NCBI GenBank assembly: GCA_023548195.1
Contig: JAJHZJ010000220.1
Location: 2,735,279-2,799,278 of the forward strand
Source: Bettongia penicillata ogilbyi
Taxonomy: Eukaryota > Chordata > Mammalia > Diprotodontia > Potoroidae
DNA length: 64,000 bases
Direction of reading: 5' to 3'
Within the stretch, counting starts at the first letter, position 1. The number at the start of each line of letters is the position of its first letter. The position numbers were made by a program, and so were the translations under genes. This document shows positions 24,175 to 36,989 of the stretch, piece after piece. The notes beneath the pieces were generated by a model, which was given only the letters and a program-made list of their open reading frames with translations, ran no database searches and was not told where the DNA came from.

Positions 24175-25262
24175 TCATACTTCTCTTCTTCCTTGTGATT
24201 GAAAGTCAAATTTTCTATTGAATTCTGGTCTTTTCCCCAAGAATGCTTGAAAATCCTCTATTTCATTGAATGACCATGTTTTCCCCTGAAGTATTATATT
24301 CAGTTTTGCTGGGTCGGTGGTTCTTGGTTTTAATCCTAGTTCCTTTGACTTCTGGAATATCATATTTCAGGCCCTTCGATCCATTAATGTAGAAGATGCT
24401 AGATCTTGTGTTGTCCTGACTGTATTTACACAATATTCAAATTGTTTCTTTCTAGCTGCTTCAATATTTTCTTCTTGACCTGGGCACTCTGAAATTTGGT
24501 AGCAATATTCCTAGGAGTTTCTCTTTTCAGATATCTCCAGGAGGTGATCTGTGGAGTCTTTCAATATTTATTTTGCCCTCTGATTCCAGAATATCAGGGC
24601 AATTTTCCTTGATAATTTCATGAAAGATAATGTCTAGGCTCTTTTTTGTATCATGACCTTCAGGTAGTCTCATAATTTTTAAATTGTCTCTCCTCGATCT
24701 ATTTTCCAGGTCAGCTGTTTTTCCAATGAGATATTGCACATTATCTTTTATTTTTCATTTTTTTGTTTCGTTTCTCATAAAATTATTAGCTTCCATATGC
24801 TCCATTCTAATTTTTAAATAACTATTGCCTTCACTGACCTTTTAAATGTCCTTTTCCATTTGGCTAATTTTTCTTTTTAAAACATTCTTCTTCTCATGAC
24901 CCTTTTGGACCTCCTTTGCCAATTGAGTTAGCCTATTTTTAAAGGTATGATTTTCTTCAGCATTTTTGGGGTCTCTTTTAGCAAACTATTAACTTGCTTT
25001 TCTTGATTTTCTTTCATGACTCTCATTTCTCTTCTCAATTTTTCCTCCAGCTCTCTTACTTTATTTTCAAAATCCTTTTTTAGCTCTTCAATAGCCTGAG
25101 ACCACTGTATATTTAATTTGGGAGTTTTGGATGCAGAAGGCTTGACTTTTAGGTCTTCCTTTGATGGCATGCATTGTCTTTTCTCATCAGAAGGGATGGA
25201 AGAAAATACCTGTTCACCCAGAAAGTAGCCTTCTATGTCTTATTTTTCCCTTTTTTGGGCAT
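24175..25262 (-). pseudogene. ORF1p of half-LINE copy A, disrupted
   Basis: L1-type ORF1p is a trimeric RNA-binding chaperone. Start is taken at 25262 (minus), reading MPKKGKNK before an early stop. Then come an N-terminal and coiled-coil segment (25170-24928, 'QAIEELKKDFENKVRELEE'), an RRM-like segment (24739-24527, 'ENRSRRDNLKIMRLPEGHD', 'IERLHRSPPG') and the C-terminal domain (24363-24175, 'EFNRKFDFQSQGR'). The total span of about 360 codons is normal for L1 ORF1p. The domains lie in different frames with stops, so no protein is made. Confidence 0.82.
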
Positions 25263-25883
25263 TTTCCCAGCTAGATACTTGACTTTTGAGTCCTTTGTCA
25301 AGTGGAGGATATAATCTAGGAACCTGTAAGTTCTCAGTTCCTCAAAGGTGACACAATCAAGATAGAGGAGTTTGTGCCTCCCCTGGCCTCCATACTGGTC
25401 TGGGGGCAACCACAAGCACTCTGTTCTGCCAAGGATCTACCTGAAGGGTTCTCCCTCCAGAGTCCCAACCAGCTCCACCACCAGAACTTTTATTCAACTC
25501 AGGAGAGCCACTTAGGGCTGAGATCCAGGTCAAGAACTAAATTTCCCCAAGGTCTTTAGACAGGGACCTTTAACAATGGATTCTGCTGCTGCAGTGACTA
25601 TTTCTGGAAGATTCAGATCACATTCTCTTCTCACTCAAGTGACCTTTGAAGCTGTCTTTGACCCTGTTCTGGGTCCTGTATCTGCCATGCTGTGCAGCCC
25701 ATGCTGGGGTGTGCTCCACTCTGTGCCCAGTTAGACCTTTCCTATCAACCTTCCAAGCTGTATTGGGCTAGAAATCTCTTTCACTCTGTCATTTTGTGGT
25801 TTCTACCGTAGAATTTGTTTAGAATCATTTTTACAGGCATTTCATGGGCTATGTGGAGAGCTGCTACAGGTCTGTCTTTCTAC

Positions 25884-25900
25884 TCCTCCATATTGGCTCT
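25884..25900 (-). promoter_or_regulatory. YY1-like site at the 5' end of half-LINE A
   Basis: Plus-strand CCATATTGG at 25888-25896 (minus CCAATATGG), next to 'ctactcct'. It occupies the same place as the YY1-like sites at the other L1/half-LINE 5' ends here, with one base changed in the ATGG-containing core context. Confidence 0.45.
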
Positions 25901-25984
25901 GCCCCCTTCAGAAGTTTTCTTATTGAGTTTCCTGCATCTAGTTCCTCCTTTCTTCTAAACATCTTCCATATCACATGGACATTC

Positions 25985-26465
25985 CCAGAATGCTACTCTC
26001 CTGCTCAAGGATGTTCACTGATTCCTTATTACATTTAGCATAAATCAAACTCCTTTGGATTTTAAAGCTCTTTACTTTGTCCCTACACTGTATTTTCTGG
26101 CTGTTTTCACATGGTGTTCCCTCACATACTTTTATCTCCAAAAAAATTGGACTTCATGCTATTCCATCTCCTGATTCTATGAATTTGCATAGGTTGTCCT
26201 ATATTTGAAACATTCTCATTTCTTGGCAGATTCTTCAATAAGTCTTCCCTCAGTCCCACAGATATCAGTATCACATAAAATGACAATATATTTGTATACA
26301 TTTGGTAATTTTATTTATCTATAACATATTGCATTATTTATTTTGTACAATATAAGCTCCTTGAGAGAAGGAATTCTTATTTTTGCTTCTATCCTTACAG
26401 TGACTAACACAATTTCTGGTGCATAGCAAGTGCTTAATAAAAGGTTTCCAGTTAATTGAATTCAA
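25985..26465 (+). repeat. L2 LINE 3' region, sense
   Basis: Runs through the ORF2 C-terminal and 3' UTR blocks: 'catttagcataaatcaaact', 'tttgcataggttgtcc', 'gcagattcttcaataagtct', 'aatataagctccttgagaga', 'gcatagcaagtgcttaataa'. Good colinearity over about 480 bases. Confidence 0.88.
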
Positions 26466-27174
26466 GGTCCATTTCTTCTTTCTCAGGTTTAATTGACTCA
26501 TTTTGTAATCATCTAATATATTGATCATGCTAACATTTTCTAGGATCTATACATTTGAATCTTCTGATTAGTTGTCATCTGTTTTCATTGTGACCATTCA
26601 GTTTGCCTGAAAAGAGCGATTACTCTCAGTTGTTACATCTTAGATTTGATTTCCCACTTCAACAACCTACAGAACTTTTTTCAAACTTAAAATCATCCCA
26701 TGATCTTTTAAAACCATAAATAGTGTCAAAGAATCCTATTCTTTGATAATGGTTGACAGAGTAGGCTAAACTACACAACTCCTATTTTCTTATATTATTG
26801 CTGCTAGAAAAGAAGTATCTATAGACTAGGTAAGGTATTCAAATGACTAGTAGAGAATTAAAAAACAAAATCAATAAGGTAAACAATCACCAAGTTAAAC
26901 TTTAAATTCAAGTCAACAGACTCAGATGAACTCCTTATGACATGATATCACCACTGGCAGATGTCATTTCAGAGCCATTGTCTGTGATTTTGAATGCACA
27001 TAAACAATAGAAAAAGAGGTGAAAAGGGATATAATGGACAAAATTTGTTTCTATTTTCAGGAAAAATGAAGAAAATATTTTACAAATTTTATTTAAATTT
27101 ATTTTATAAATTATTCTTCAGTAAGGATGTCAATTTATGCCAAAAGTTCCACAACAAAATATGAAAGAGATACT
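26466..27174. other. unique sequence, no gene seen
   Basis: AT-rich DNA without recognised repeats or coding frames. Confidence 0.5.
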
Positions 27175-27720
27175 TTTTGAATATTTACACAGAGTAGAAG
27201 GCATTGATTGCTAACTGACAGCAAGACAACAAGAGCAAGTCATGCCATGTTGACCTGATTTTCTTTTATGATAGAGTTATAAAGCTAATAGGTAAATAAA
27301 TGATGTGTATGAAATTTACCTAGCATTCAACAAAGCATTTGACAAAGTCTCTTTCTGATATCCCTGTAGACAAGATAAAGAGAAATAATTTGGGCAATAG
27401 TATGATTAAGCAATTTAAGGGCAGTCATTAGATGCTGGATCATCAATAGCAGAATGTAGTTAGCTATGCTTAGTCTTGAATTATTTAATGTTTTTTTTTA
27501 TCAATGATTGAAAGAATAGATTGTTTATCAAATTTGTAGATAATATAAACCTGGGAAGGGTAGTTCAAAAGTTGCATGATGGAATGAGAATGAGAAATTA
27601 TATTGATAAGTTAAAACATTGAGTCAAATCTAAAAGACATACAGGAAAAAATGTAGATGACTACAAAAAAGTTAAAAATTACCAAGTATATTATCAACAT
27701 GAGAGGATATCATGATAAGG
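27175..27720 (+). mobile_element. L3/CR1 LINE, sense, RT region (first part)
   Basis: Near 27327-27353 the plus strand encodes 'FNKAFDKVS', the CR1/L3 RT motif with the first catalytic Asp retained. Near 27526-27560 'KFVDNINLG' stands where FADD(T)KL-G is expected, so the catalytic pair is lost. The element is interrupted by an antisense L2 fragment and resumes at 28016. Confidence 0.8.
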
Positions 27721-27723
27721 AAA

Positions 27724-28015
27724 TAGCAATTAACTAACAAATGCTTATTAAGCACTAACTATATGCCATTCACTATGAAAGATGCTGAGGATAAAAAGTA
27801 AAAGTTAACATGGCAATTGTCCTCAAGGAACTTACATTATATTGTATATAAATATGTATGTACAAGATATAGGCACAATATATGAAAGATAACCACAGAG
27901 AAGAAGAAAATGCAAGTTCACATGAGAAAGACTTATACTAGAAAATGTCTCCTAAAAGGGTCATATTTGAACTAAGTCTTAAAGGAAATCATGAATTCTA
28001 AGAGATATGAGGAAA
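27724..28015 (-). repeat. L2 LINE 3' end, antisense, nested in L3
   Basis: 'aacaaatgcttattaagcac', 'gcaattgtcctcaaggaact' and 'tgaactaagtcttaaaggaa' give the antisense L2 3' UTR in order. It splits the L3 copy. Confidence 0.82.
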
Positions 28016-28580
28016 CAACAGTTCACTGGATAAATCTTTGGAGATTTTAGTTGACTGTGCCTTCAGTATAAGCCGCAGGGCAATAGGGCAGCCAAAATTC
28101 ATCATGAAAACTTGGACATCATTAACATATATTTCTATGTACACTATTAATCTCTGTGCTGATTAGGCCCATCTAAAAGTATTGTATTCAGTTATGGACT
28201 CCACATATAAGAAATGATATTGAAAAGTTGGAGAGAATTAAGAGTGAGAGAATGAGGTTGGTGAGCAGTCTTTAGGTATTCCCTCTAACAACTAATAGAA
28301 GGACTGAGGGAACTAATCATAGAGGAGAGAAGATGGTGTAGAATAGAGATGAAAAAATTGATAACTCCTTTCAAGTTACTGAAAGGCTACTGTATGAACA
28401 AAAAAATGCATTAAATATGTACTTCTTGGTCCCAGCACACAGATTTAGGAGCAATTTGGAGAGGAAGACTTTAATTTGATGTAAAGATAACCTTGGTGAA
28501 AATTTTGTAAAAGGAATTCTTGAATTGGTGTAATTCTATTCAAAATCTGACATTCTGTGATTTTATCCCTATCCCACTTA
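28016..28580 (+). mobile_element. L3/CR1 LINE, sense, C-terminal region (second part)
   Basis: Continues the L3 copy: 'agattttagttgactgtgcc', 'gtattcagttatggactcca', 'gaaaagttggagagaattaa' and 'agatttaggagcaatttgga' follow the CR1/L3 order. Many small indels. Confidence 0.8.
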
Positions 28581-28625
28581 CCCTAGTACAAAACATCCTC
28601 TTTCTCTCCTCTTCCCAGTTCTCTC

Positions 28626-28662
28626 AAATAAAAATTTAAAAAAAAAAAAAAAACAAAAAAAA
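28626..28662 (+). repeat. A-rich tract with adjacent AATAAA
   Basis: AATAAA near 28626 followed by a run of A interrupted by one C. It could be the poly(A) of a small retroposed transcript, but no source or target duplication is visible. Confidence 0.6.
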
Positions 28663-31030
28663 AGTTTACTATACCATTTGTGGAAATTAAATTAGCATAT
28701 TGGGGGAAAAAAATCTCATCTGTATTTAATTTAAGTTCAATTCTCCTCACTCCAGGCCATCTAATCCCCCCAAATGAGGTTGATATAACTCTTCTGAGAG
28801 GTTGTTAGATTTGAGGTGAGTTTTCAAATTGTTCAGAAATGTAGGTGGTGGGGATTCATTCATTGGTATGCAAATGGACCCAGCATCTGTAAATCATTCC
28901 CAAAATGTTATTGCTATCTTCATAAAGTAATAATAAGCTAGTAACCTTATTATTTTATATCTATTTCTCTAATTCTTTATTGCTCTAAATTTATAATCTG
29001 TGGTGCTCTTCACAGTTCGAAATACTGAACCATTCAATAGCATCAAGACAAACATTTATGGAATTCTTATTTAAAAATGCTACATCCTCTGTGAGAGTCT
29101 CAGTTGCAGCATTTCAATTTGGAGAAGTCTACTTCTGTTATTCTCATGGAGATATGCCCTAAGTCCTGAAGGCTCAGGTTCCTCTCTCAAATAGACAACG
29201 TTAATTAATTTTTCTAAGTTGATGTTCCTGGACTGCTTGGCCAGGCCTGCTCATAATCCACCCAGTAGATAAGCAACCAGCAAATGCTCCCCAAAATTCT
29301 TTTTGGATTGATTTGAATGTAACATTTTAGTTTATGCACAGCGATCCTTTCATTCATCTCCAATTGGCAATGGCTCTTCCAAACTTTCTACCTTGCTTAC
29401 AAACAAGTTCAGGCTTCCCCTGTTTTGTTTTGCCTGGGTGGGATGAAAAGAGGGAAAACTCTTGTTACCCAAATAATTTGTATCCACATCACAATTATAC
29501 TAAGCTAAGAACTTGAAAACTCTTTCCAGAAAAGGTGGTCATTCTTTAGTTCAAAATATCAAAAAGTGAAATTAACATGGAAATGATTCTGGTTATCATA
29601 AACATGAGAAAATATCTATGAAATAACTTGACTTTTTGTTTGATTTTATCTTTTGGTCTCTTTCTTAGCATAAATAAATGGGTTCCCTGAGGGCTTAGTG
29701 TAGGATTGGAACCTATTTCTGACCAGATTAAAATTTCTGTAAAATGGTAAGAAGGATTTGTTCATTTGGGATGATAAGAAAAAGAATTCAGTTCTTATTT
29801 AAGTCCATTAGCATTTGTAATTCAAAAAAAGGAATAGTAAACAAATATGTGACCCTTATGTTTTGTCACACTATGCTTATACATGAAAACAGGATCTGGG
29901 GTCCTCACATGGATTCATGTATCACTATACAAGTTCACCAAAATCTCCATGACCTTTCATAATTAATATTATTCTGAAATATACCTCACCTACCCACCTC
30001 TTGGCCAGACATAAGGAGATAAGCCAGCTATTAATCTATAATTCAATTTTTTGAATTTAAATGCTTAAAAAAAAAAGAAACTGATTCCACAGTGATCTGA
30101 AATATCTTATCTCTGAACTGTCAGTATTTTTCTCCTTCCCTCCCTATGTCTGCCACAACATATACTGAATAGTAGAGGTCTCATCCCTTCCCCAGCCCCA
30201 AGTCCTTTTGGACTTGAAAGCTTGCAAAAGACATGAATAATTAGTTCTAACCCGTCTTAATTCCTAAATCACCTTTGAACATACATAACATACAAAGAGG
30301 GAATTCATATCCTTAATATTGGCATACACAAATTGGAAGAACAAAACTTTTTATATGTGCCTTGTTAGCTCTTTTTATTTCAAGTACACATAAAAACAGA
30401 CCTGAACAAGTAGGGAGAACCAGACTAACACATAATGAATAGAGCTCATTTGTTTACTTTTGTTGAATTTAAATTTGTTTATGCTTTTTGGGGGAGTCTC
30501 ACTCTGTTAACCCTCTAAGTAGAGGGCAATTATTTCTGAAATCTTCTCACTCACAATAGTTTTGTCACTTTTACATTTTTAAATGTCTTTTCAAATCAAC
30601 CAGCTCATTTGCCTGTACTTGTACCTTCAATTCAGACTCCCTAGCATTCTATTAAACCTCCACAAGGAAAGAGCTGCTAATTGTATGAGCTTTCTTATAT
30701 TTTTCCAAAAATACTCTAATATCACTCTCCTCCCAATTTCAAGCCAAATTTCTCTGGGTTGAAATGTTATTGTTCTTTAATAAAAGGGGCTAACCACATA
30801 TATGATCTCTATAGTACTAATGTGCTCTGTTTTTCTGTTAAACTCTCTCCACATCTCTGCTAATGCCAAGAAACGATCATTGTAGCCAGTGTTTCTGATA
30901 AATGCTTCATTTCTAAAATATACAGAAAACTGAGTCAAAGTTATAAGAATATAAGTTATTCACCAATTATTAGTCAAAGGATATGAATAGTCAGTTTTCT
31001 GAGGGAGAATTTTAAGCTATCTATAATCAA
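28663..31030. other. unique sequence, no gene seen
   Basis: About 2.4 kb with no exon-like frame and no repeat family that I recognise. The part around 29090-29330 is of mixed composition and could be conserved non-coding DNA; this is only a composition impression. Confidence 0.5.
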
Positions 31031-31032
31031 TT

Positions 31033-31945
31033 GATTAGAAAAATGCAAATTATAATACTTCTGAGGAACCTCTCAGACTGGCTAATGTGAGAAAAAAGAA
31101 GAATGATAAGTGTTGGAGAAAATGTGGGAAAATTGTGACACTAATGCATTGTTGGTGGAGTTGTGAACTTATCCAACCATTCTGGAGAGTAATTTGGAAC
31201 AATGCCCAAAGGACTATAAAACTGTGCATGCCCTTTAACCTAGCAATACTACTAATAGGTCTGTATCCCAAAGAGACTATAAGAAAGGGAAAAAGAATTA
31301 CACATACAAATATGTTTATAGCAGCTCTTTTTATGGTGGCAAAGAATTGGGAATTAAGTAAATATTTTTCAATTGGGGAATGTTTGAAGAAGTTGCGGAA
31401 TATGAATGTAATGGAATACCATTGTGTTGTAAGAAATAATAAGCAAGCAGATTTCAGAAAAAACCTGGAAAGACTTAAACTGATGCTGAGTGAAGTGAGC
31501 ATTACCAGGAGAAGATTGTGTACAGCAACAGCATATTGTGTGATAATTAACTATTATATACTCAACTCTTCTCAGCAATACAATGATCCAAGAAAATTCC
31601 AAAAGACTTGTGATAGAAAATGCTAGCCACATTCAGAGAAAGAATTATGAAATCTAAATGCAAGTTGAAGCATACTATTTTCAGCTTTTTTGTTTTTCAT
31701 TTTTGTGGTATTCCCTTCTTGTTCTGTTTCTTTTTTCACAAAATGATTAATGCAGACATATGTTGAACATTATTCTACTTATATTGAATTGTACCTATAT
31801 TGAATTGCTTGCTGTCTTGGGGATGGTAAGAAGGAAGGGAGAGAGGGAGAAAAGTTTGGAACTCAAAATCTTACAAAAGTGAATGTTGAAAACTATATTT
31901 ACATGTTACTGGAGAAAATAAAATATTATTAAGAAAAAAAGAAGC
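31033..31945 (+). mobile_element. LINE-1, sense, severely 5'-truncated (ORF2 C-terminus plus 3' UTR)
   Basis: Begins inside the ORF2 C-terminal region, then runs through a G-rich segment of the 3' UTR ('ggaagggagagagggagaaa') to the L1 3' terminus ('gtgaatgttgaaaactatat') and an A-rich end near 31940. It is the plus-strand counterpart of the antisense 3' ends at 8427 and 43673. No convincing target-site duplication found. Confidence 0.9.
31087..31626 (+). pseudogene. L1 ORF2 C-terminal fragment, open for 179 codons
   Basis: This is the C-terminal segment of L1 ORF2, whose cysteine-rich motif helps bind RNA. The frame reads 'CWRKCGKIVTLMHCWWSC' near residues 16-33, which keeps the CX3CX7HX4C spacing exactly, followed by 'IQPFWRVIWNN', a PFNLAI-LLIGLYPKE segment and 'TNMFIAALFMVAKNWEL'. 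It ends at a stop right after 31626. There is no start, endonuclease or RT, so this is a truncated piece whose frame has escaped stops. It is not a gene. Confidence 0.85.
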
Positions 31946-32704
31946 ACATATCTGCCAATCTTCTTTCCTACTGCAAGATATTCTTCAACACATCCAGCTG
32001 TAGGGGGCAGTTGTGTGAAATGATTTGGCATTATTCATGTCATTTTGACAGCTATGAATATGTTCTTTGCCTATTCTAAAACTGACAAGTTCATAGAGTA
32101 GCATTTGGGAATTGTAATTCATTCTGTTGCACATATTTGGGGATGTGATTACAGGCTTCTGTTTAAATGATTTTTATAATGCTCTTATATAAAATTTATG
32201 TACTATCCTCAGATAAATAAAGATATAACTATATTTCTTTTTAGGTAGTTATATTTTTCAGAAAATGATTTGCAAGTAATTCTGCATCTATTTATTTAGA
32301 ACACTTGTTATTAATGACTTGTCTTCATCTAGGCTAGTTTTGTTGAACCACTCCTCTCCTTCCCCTCTATCATCCAGGTAGAACTGGATACCTTGGCTTC
32401 ATTACCAAGAAGCAAATAAAGAATGGCCTTGGAGGTAGAGTTGATGTAAAAGCTGTATGTCTTCTTCATAATTGTTTAGAGTAATGAGTCTGGATATGTT
32501 CGTATATAATAGAGAATGTTTCTTCTGGCTTCTAGGACTGTGCAATTATATATTAGGTTTGAAAAAGTTGTTGAACCATTTATAAATGCAACTAACCAGG
32601 CTATCTGCCATAAGTACTTTTATACTAGCAATGAGCAGTCAATTAAGGAGAAATTGAGAGGCTTATAGTATTCCTTTGGTATCAGGGAGCTGAACTCAAA
32701 ATGA
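31946..32704. other. unique sequence, no gene seen
   Basis: No coding or repeat signature recognised. Confidence 0.5.
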
Positions 32705-33115
<411 letters not shown>

Positions 33116-35415
33116 GCCAGTAAAAACACTTAGAATTTAGAGATACAGTGTACTGTGCTCTAGTAATATGCCCTCCCTGTTATTTCCAGGGGAAAGTGTC
33201 TACTATACCTACTCTGTATCAACTGGTAAGACAATCTTGTACTAAATCTGTACCAAACGACCCTCTAAAAAATGAAACTAAGTAGCTAGTAACAATTACT
33301 TTAAACACATAGAGTCAGAATTATTGTGAAATCATTTCCTGAGAAGTACCACAAACCTAAAATAAAAAGAAACAGCAAAAAAAATTGACTTGACTTGTTT
33401 AATCTTTGAAGTTAATTGTTAGTTCAATATACTGTCATTCCAAAGGGCTCTCCTGTAACTAAAAATGTACACCATAGTGTGCAATAACAAGAAGCTAGCA
33501 TTTACAAATTATTCTTTATTGTTTTATGCCTTTTTGAAGCATAAAAATAATGAACTCTGAATAGGAAGGTCATACATAGATTCAGTTTGTGTGACTTTTA
33601 GATAATCACTTTTTCTCCCCAAACATATTTCTTCATATATCAATTGCATATATCAAAAGCACGTTATACAATTCACTTAGTGGATATGTCTACACAGTGA
33701 GCTATATTTTTTTAAAATGTGAATGAATATACTTATAGCAAAGGGAACATTCTAGGAGATCTTTTTTTTAAGAAAAAAGTGGTTCAGATAATTTAAAAGA
33801 AATGAGACACCCCCTTCTACCTCTGCTGTCTTCAGCTTAAGACAAGATATGTAGGAAAGCCAAAGGTTCAGTTGGTTAAAGAAACAAAGATGTCCAAGGG
33901 GGCCTGTCCTTTAAGATGCTACTTATTTTGTTGATGGGAATAGTGAGTGGCACAAGTCATTCAAAACTAAGAAGAAATTAACACTATTGAAATCTTGCCT
34001 TGACATGTTAATAACATTCAATAAATCGTCCAGGGAACTAATTCTTTTTTTTATATTTATAAAACCACTAAGATTATTTTCCTTCTCTTGATTTACAACT
34101 TATTTCAGAAACATAGTAAACATAAAAACTGAAGAATGAAACAGTGTGTCCGAATTTCTTTCTACTTTGTAAGATTGTTCTTTGTCCAGGTCTGTAGCTT
34201 CTAAAATAATGACTGTATTTGACCTATTTTGCATTAATATTTTCCCCAAAGTTAAGCTTAAAGGATACTTACAAAGGCAGTTTGAGAGGTAGGGACTAAA
34301 TATTCAGAGCTGAGTTTTTACTAAAGAACTCCTGACATCTTTTATTATTCATAGTTTTCTGAGTGCATTCAGAAGTGAAAAGAGAAAACATGCAGAAAAT
34401 GGGGGAAAATACTGAAATTTTAAATGTTAATTTACTACATGGATTAACTTTTCAAGCAAAAATACCTCTAGTATTATCTGATACTGGAGGATATTTGCCT
34501 GTAGTCTAATGGGTCTCTTAGACTGTTGAGACAGAGACAAAATCAGCCTAACCTAAATACTTTTTATAATTCCCTGTGTTGTGTTGCATATTCAGATAAC
34601 TTAACAGTTGCTGTCCCTGTGATTCCCCAAATGTTTCTCTACTGGAAAGAAATTTTCTCCCTGGCTAAATCTTTCATGCTTGCATGAAATTTGCAATAAT
34701 ATTTTTTTTAAAAAAACTGAAAAAAACTTAAGACAATCAACACCATCATTGCACAAATGAGGGAAATGAAACTTAAAAAGAAAAACTGATTTGCTTAAGT
34801 ATATAGTCCTCATCTCTCCCTTAGCTCAGATACACTGCATGAGTACAGATCTGGTCTTCCATGGTTATACTAAAGAATAGTAATTGACCAGCACATGTAA
34901 ATAGAAAATGTGTAAAATCCAGATATTTCCAAAGGTATTTTTAAGTTTTAATTTTGGATTACCAATTTTTTTTTTAAAGAGAGAATAGGAAATATACTCA
35001 ATTGTTTTTCTTCCCTAACTACCCTTCTTCATTACCTGCAGCTTGGAAGTTAAATATACAACATCAAAAATGCTATTGTTTTTCAACAAAATTAAAGGAT
35101 GTTATCTCAACAGATGAATATTGATGTTTCCTAAAAATACCCCAGTCATTGAACCAAATTGGATTTGAAGCATGTTAATATGTGTACAATCAAACCACTT
35201 TATCATTAAGATATATTTATGTATCTCTATATAGACATCTTTAGATATCTTTATCTCTATATACACATCTATCTATATGAAATAACATGAACTTTTTGTT
35301 GTTGATGAAGCTTCAAACATTCCTAAGACTAATCTGTACTTTTCTAGACCTTAAATCCTCCATTGGAAAGCAAATTCTGTCATTGTTACTGGTAGCGTCA
35401 CAGAGCAATATAGTG

Positions 35416-35416
<1 letters not shown>
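33116..35416. other. unique AT-rich sequence with faint MIR traces
   Basis: No gene seen. Faint MIR-like segments: sense near 33560-33640 ('tgtgtgacttttagataatc') and antisense near 34735-34830 ('aatgagggaaatgaaactta'). An ATCT/TATA-rich simple tract lies at about 35210-35280. Confidence 0.45.
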
Positions 35417-35457
<41 letters not shown>

Positions 35458-35474
35458 TGTGTGTGTGTGTGTGT
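35417..35474 (+). repeat. (TG)n microsatellite
   Basis: Nearly pure TG with one TA interruption. The Val/Cys and His/Thr repeat frames over it are artefacts. Confidence 0.98.
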
Positions 35475-35499
35475 AAATGAAGTGAACAGATAATCATGG

Positions 35500-36010
35500 A
35501 AACTCATCTTATCTCACTTCAAAACTGCTTTGTCTGAATTTACCACTATCTCTTACATGTCAGATCCAATAACTTCTTATTCCTCATTGATCTCTCTCCA
35601 GCCTTTGAAAAAAGTTGATGGCCCTCTCCTCTTTGGTACTCACTTCTGTCTAGGTCTTCAGGATATCATTCTCTCCCAGTTCTTCTTCTAACTATGTGAT
35701 AGCTCTTCTCTGATCCGTTTGCTGAATCTTTATCCAGATCATGCCTTCTAACTACAGGTGTCCCAAAAGGATCTGTCCTGGTTCCCTTTGTCCATCTTTG
35801 CTACTTTCTGATCTCATTAATTAAAATGGATTTAATTATCATCTCTGTGCTGAAGATACGCAAATATTTCTGTTCTCCTTAATCTTCTCTACTATCTTTC
35901 AATCTTGTGTCTCCAAGTGTCCTTTAGACATCACAAACTGGATGGCCAATAGTCATCTTAAATTCAACAAAACGAAACAGAAGTCATTATCTTTTCCCTA
36001 AAATTCACAG
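35500..36010 (+). mobile_element. L2 LINE, sense, reverse-transcriptase region
   Basis: Contains 'cattgatctctctccagcct' (the L2 'LDLSAAFDT' region), 'gtgtcccaaaaggatctgtc' (VPQGSVLGP region) and 'ctctgtgctgaagatacgca', which reads LCAEDTQ where L2 RT has LYADDTQ. The first catalytic Asp codon of the pair is replaced by Glu and the Tyr by Cys. Decayed. Confidence 0.82.
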
Positions 36011-36019
36011 TATTTTTTT

Positions 36020-36440
36020 GCTATGACTTTCAGAGTGTCCAGCAATTCTAAAATCTTTTTTGATCTATTTACCCAGTCAGTTGTATTTCACATTATCTTC
36101 TGTTTTTTCACTCCTTTGATTTTATTTTATTATTTCTTCATGCATTGTCTCATAGAGTCATTAGTTTTCATTTGCTCAATTCTAATTTTTAAGGAAATAT
36201 TTTCTACAGAGTTTTTGTGCATCTTTTTCCAATTAGCCAATTTTACTTTTTAAAGAGTTCTCTTTAGTGAATTTTTCTATATCTTTCTCTATTTGGAAAA
36301 TTCTACTTTTCAGTGAGTTTTTGTCTTCAGTGAATTTTTGTGCCTGTTTTATCATTTGGTCCATTCTATTTTTAAACTTTAAATATATTTATTATTTAAT
36401 TTATTTCCCTCCAAATCCATGTACAAGCAATTTTGCACAA
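36020..36440 (-). mobile_element. L1-type ORF1 coiled-coil fragment, antisense
   Basis: Plus-strand phrases such as 'tcatagagtcattagttttc', 'tttttccaattagccaattt' and 'tttgtgcctgttttatcatt' correspond to the repeated coiled-coil coding segments of ORF1 seen in copies A, B and D. It is an older subfamily fragment abutting the L2 piece. Confidence 0.65.
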
Positions 36441-36989
36441 GTGTTTAAATTTTTTGAGAGGTGATAATAAAATTTACTCTCTATTAGGTGAATTCTCCTC
36501 TGTAGAATATTTAATTATGCTATTAGAGAAAGTAAATTAAAAATTCACTATTTCAATAGATATAATTGAGAAATTTATCTTATGCTTAGAGGAATGAAAT
36601 GCAATGAACTAATGTCAGTATCAACCGTACATGTACCATAAAGTATATCATCAAAATTCACAAAGGAAAATTTAACTGCTTTGCATAAATACTTATCAAT
36701 ATTTATGGCTATCTACTTACATACATACATCCACATGTACACATATGCTGCCTAGACCTACAATACTAAAAGGACACTTTTATTATTTATTGTTTTAGGG
36801 TTAAAAGAATCTAAGATGAAGACAGAAAAAAGTGAATATAAAATATAACAAAAATCGTGGAGAATTTAGAGTTAAAAACATGACATTTTCTGAAAGGGAA
36901 CATTAAAGAATATAGATATCTTTAACAGCTCACAGCACCTTTAAAAAGAAACTGTGTAATAGGACAAAGAATAATTTTGAATAAATATG
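36441..36989. other. unassigned AT-rich spacer
   Basis: No recognisable gene. Parts may be decayed LINE sequence. Confidence 0.4.

Larger units (their letters stand above)
23165..25924 (-). mobile_element. complete ORF1-only half-LINE (HAL1-like), copy A, with target-site duplication
   Basis: The element body is 23183-25906 (about 2.7 kb). The flanks 23165-23182 ('ttcaaaggttttcttttt') and 25907-25924 ('ttcagaagttttcttatt') match at 15 of 18 positions, which fixes both ends as a target-site duplication. On the minus strand it has a 5' UTR, ORF1, about 0.7 kb of purine-rich spacer and a 3' end related to L1, but no ORF2 anywhere. The ends are intact, so ORF2 is absent from the unit itself and was not merely lost by truncation. 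This matches HAL1 (half-L1) elements, thought to be moved by L1 ORF2 protein in trans. Confidence 0.85.

Noticed and set aside
28626..28662. AATAAA plus A-run considered as the end of a processed pseudogene
   Set aside because: No coding similarity upstream (the L3 remnant ends just before) and no target duplication found.
31050..31502. 150-codon minus-strand open frame
   Set aside because: It is the reverse complement of the preserved L1 ORF2 C-terminal segment, which explains the sequence better.
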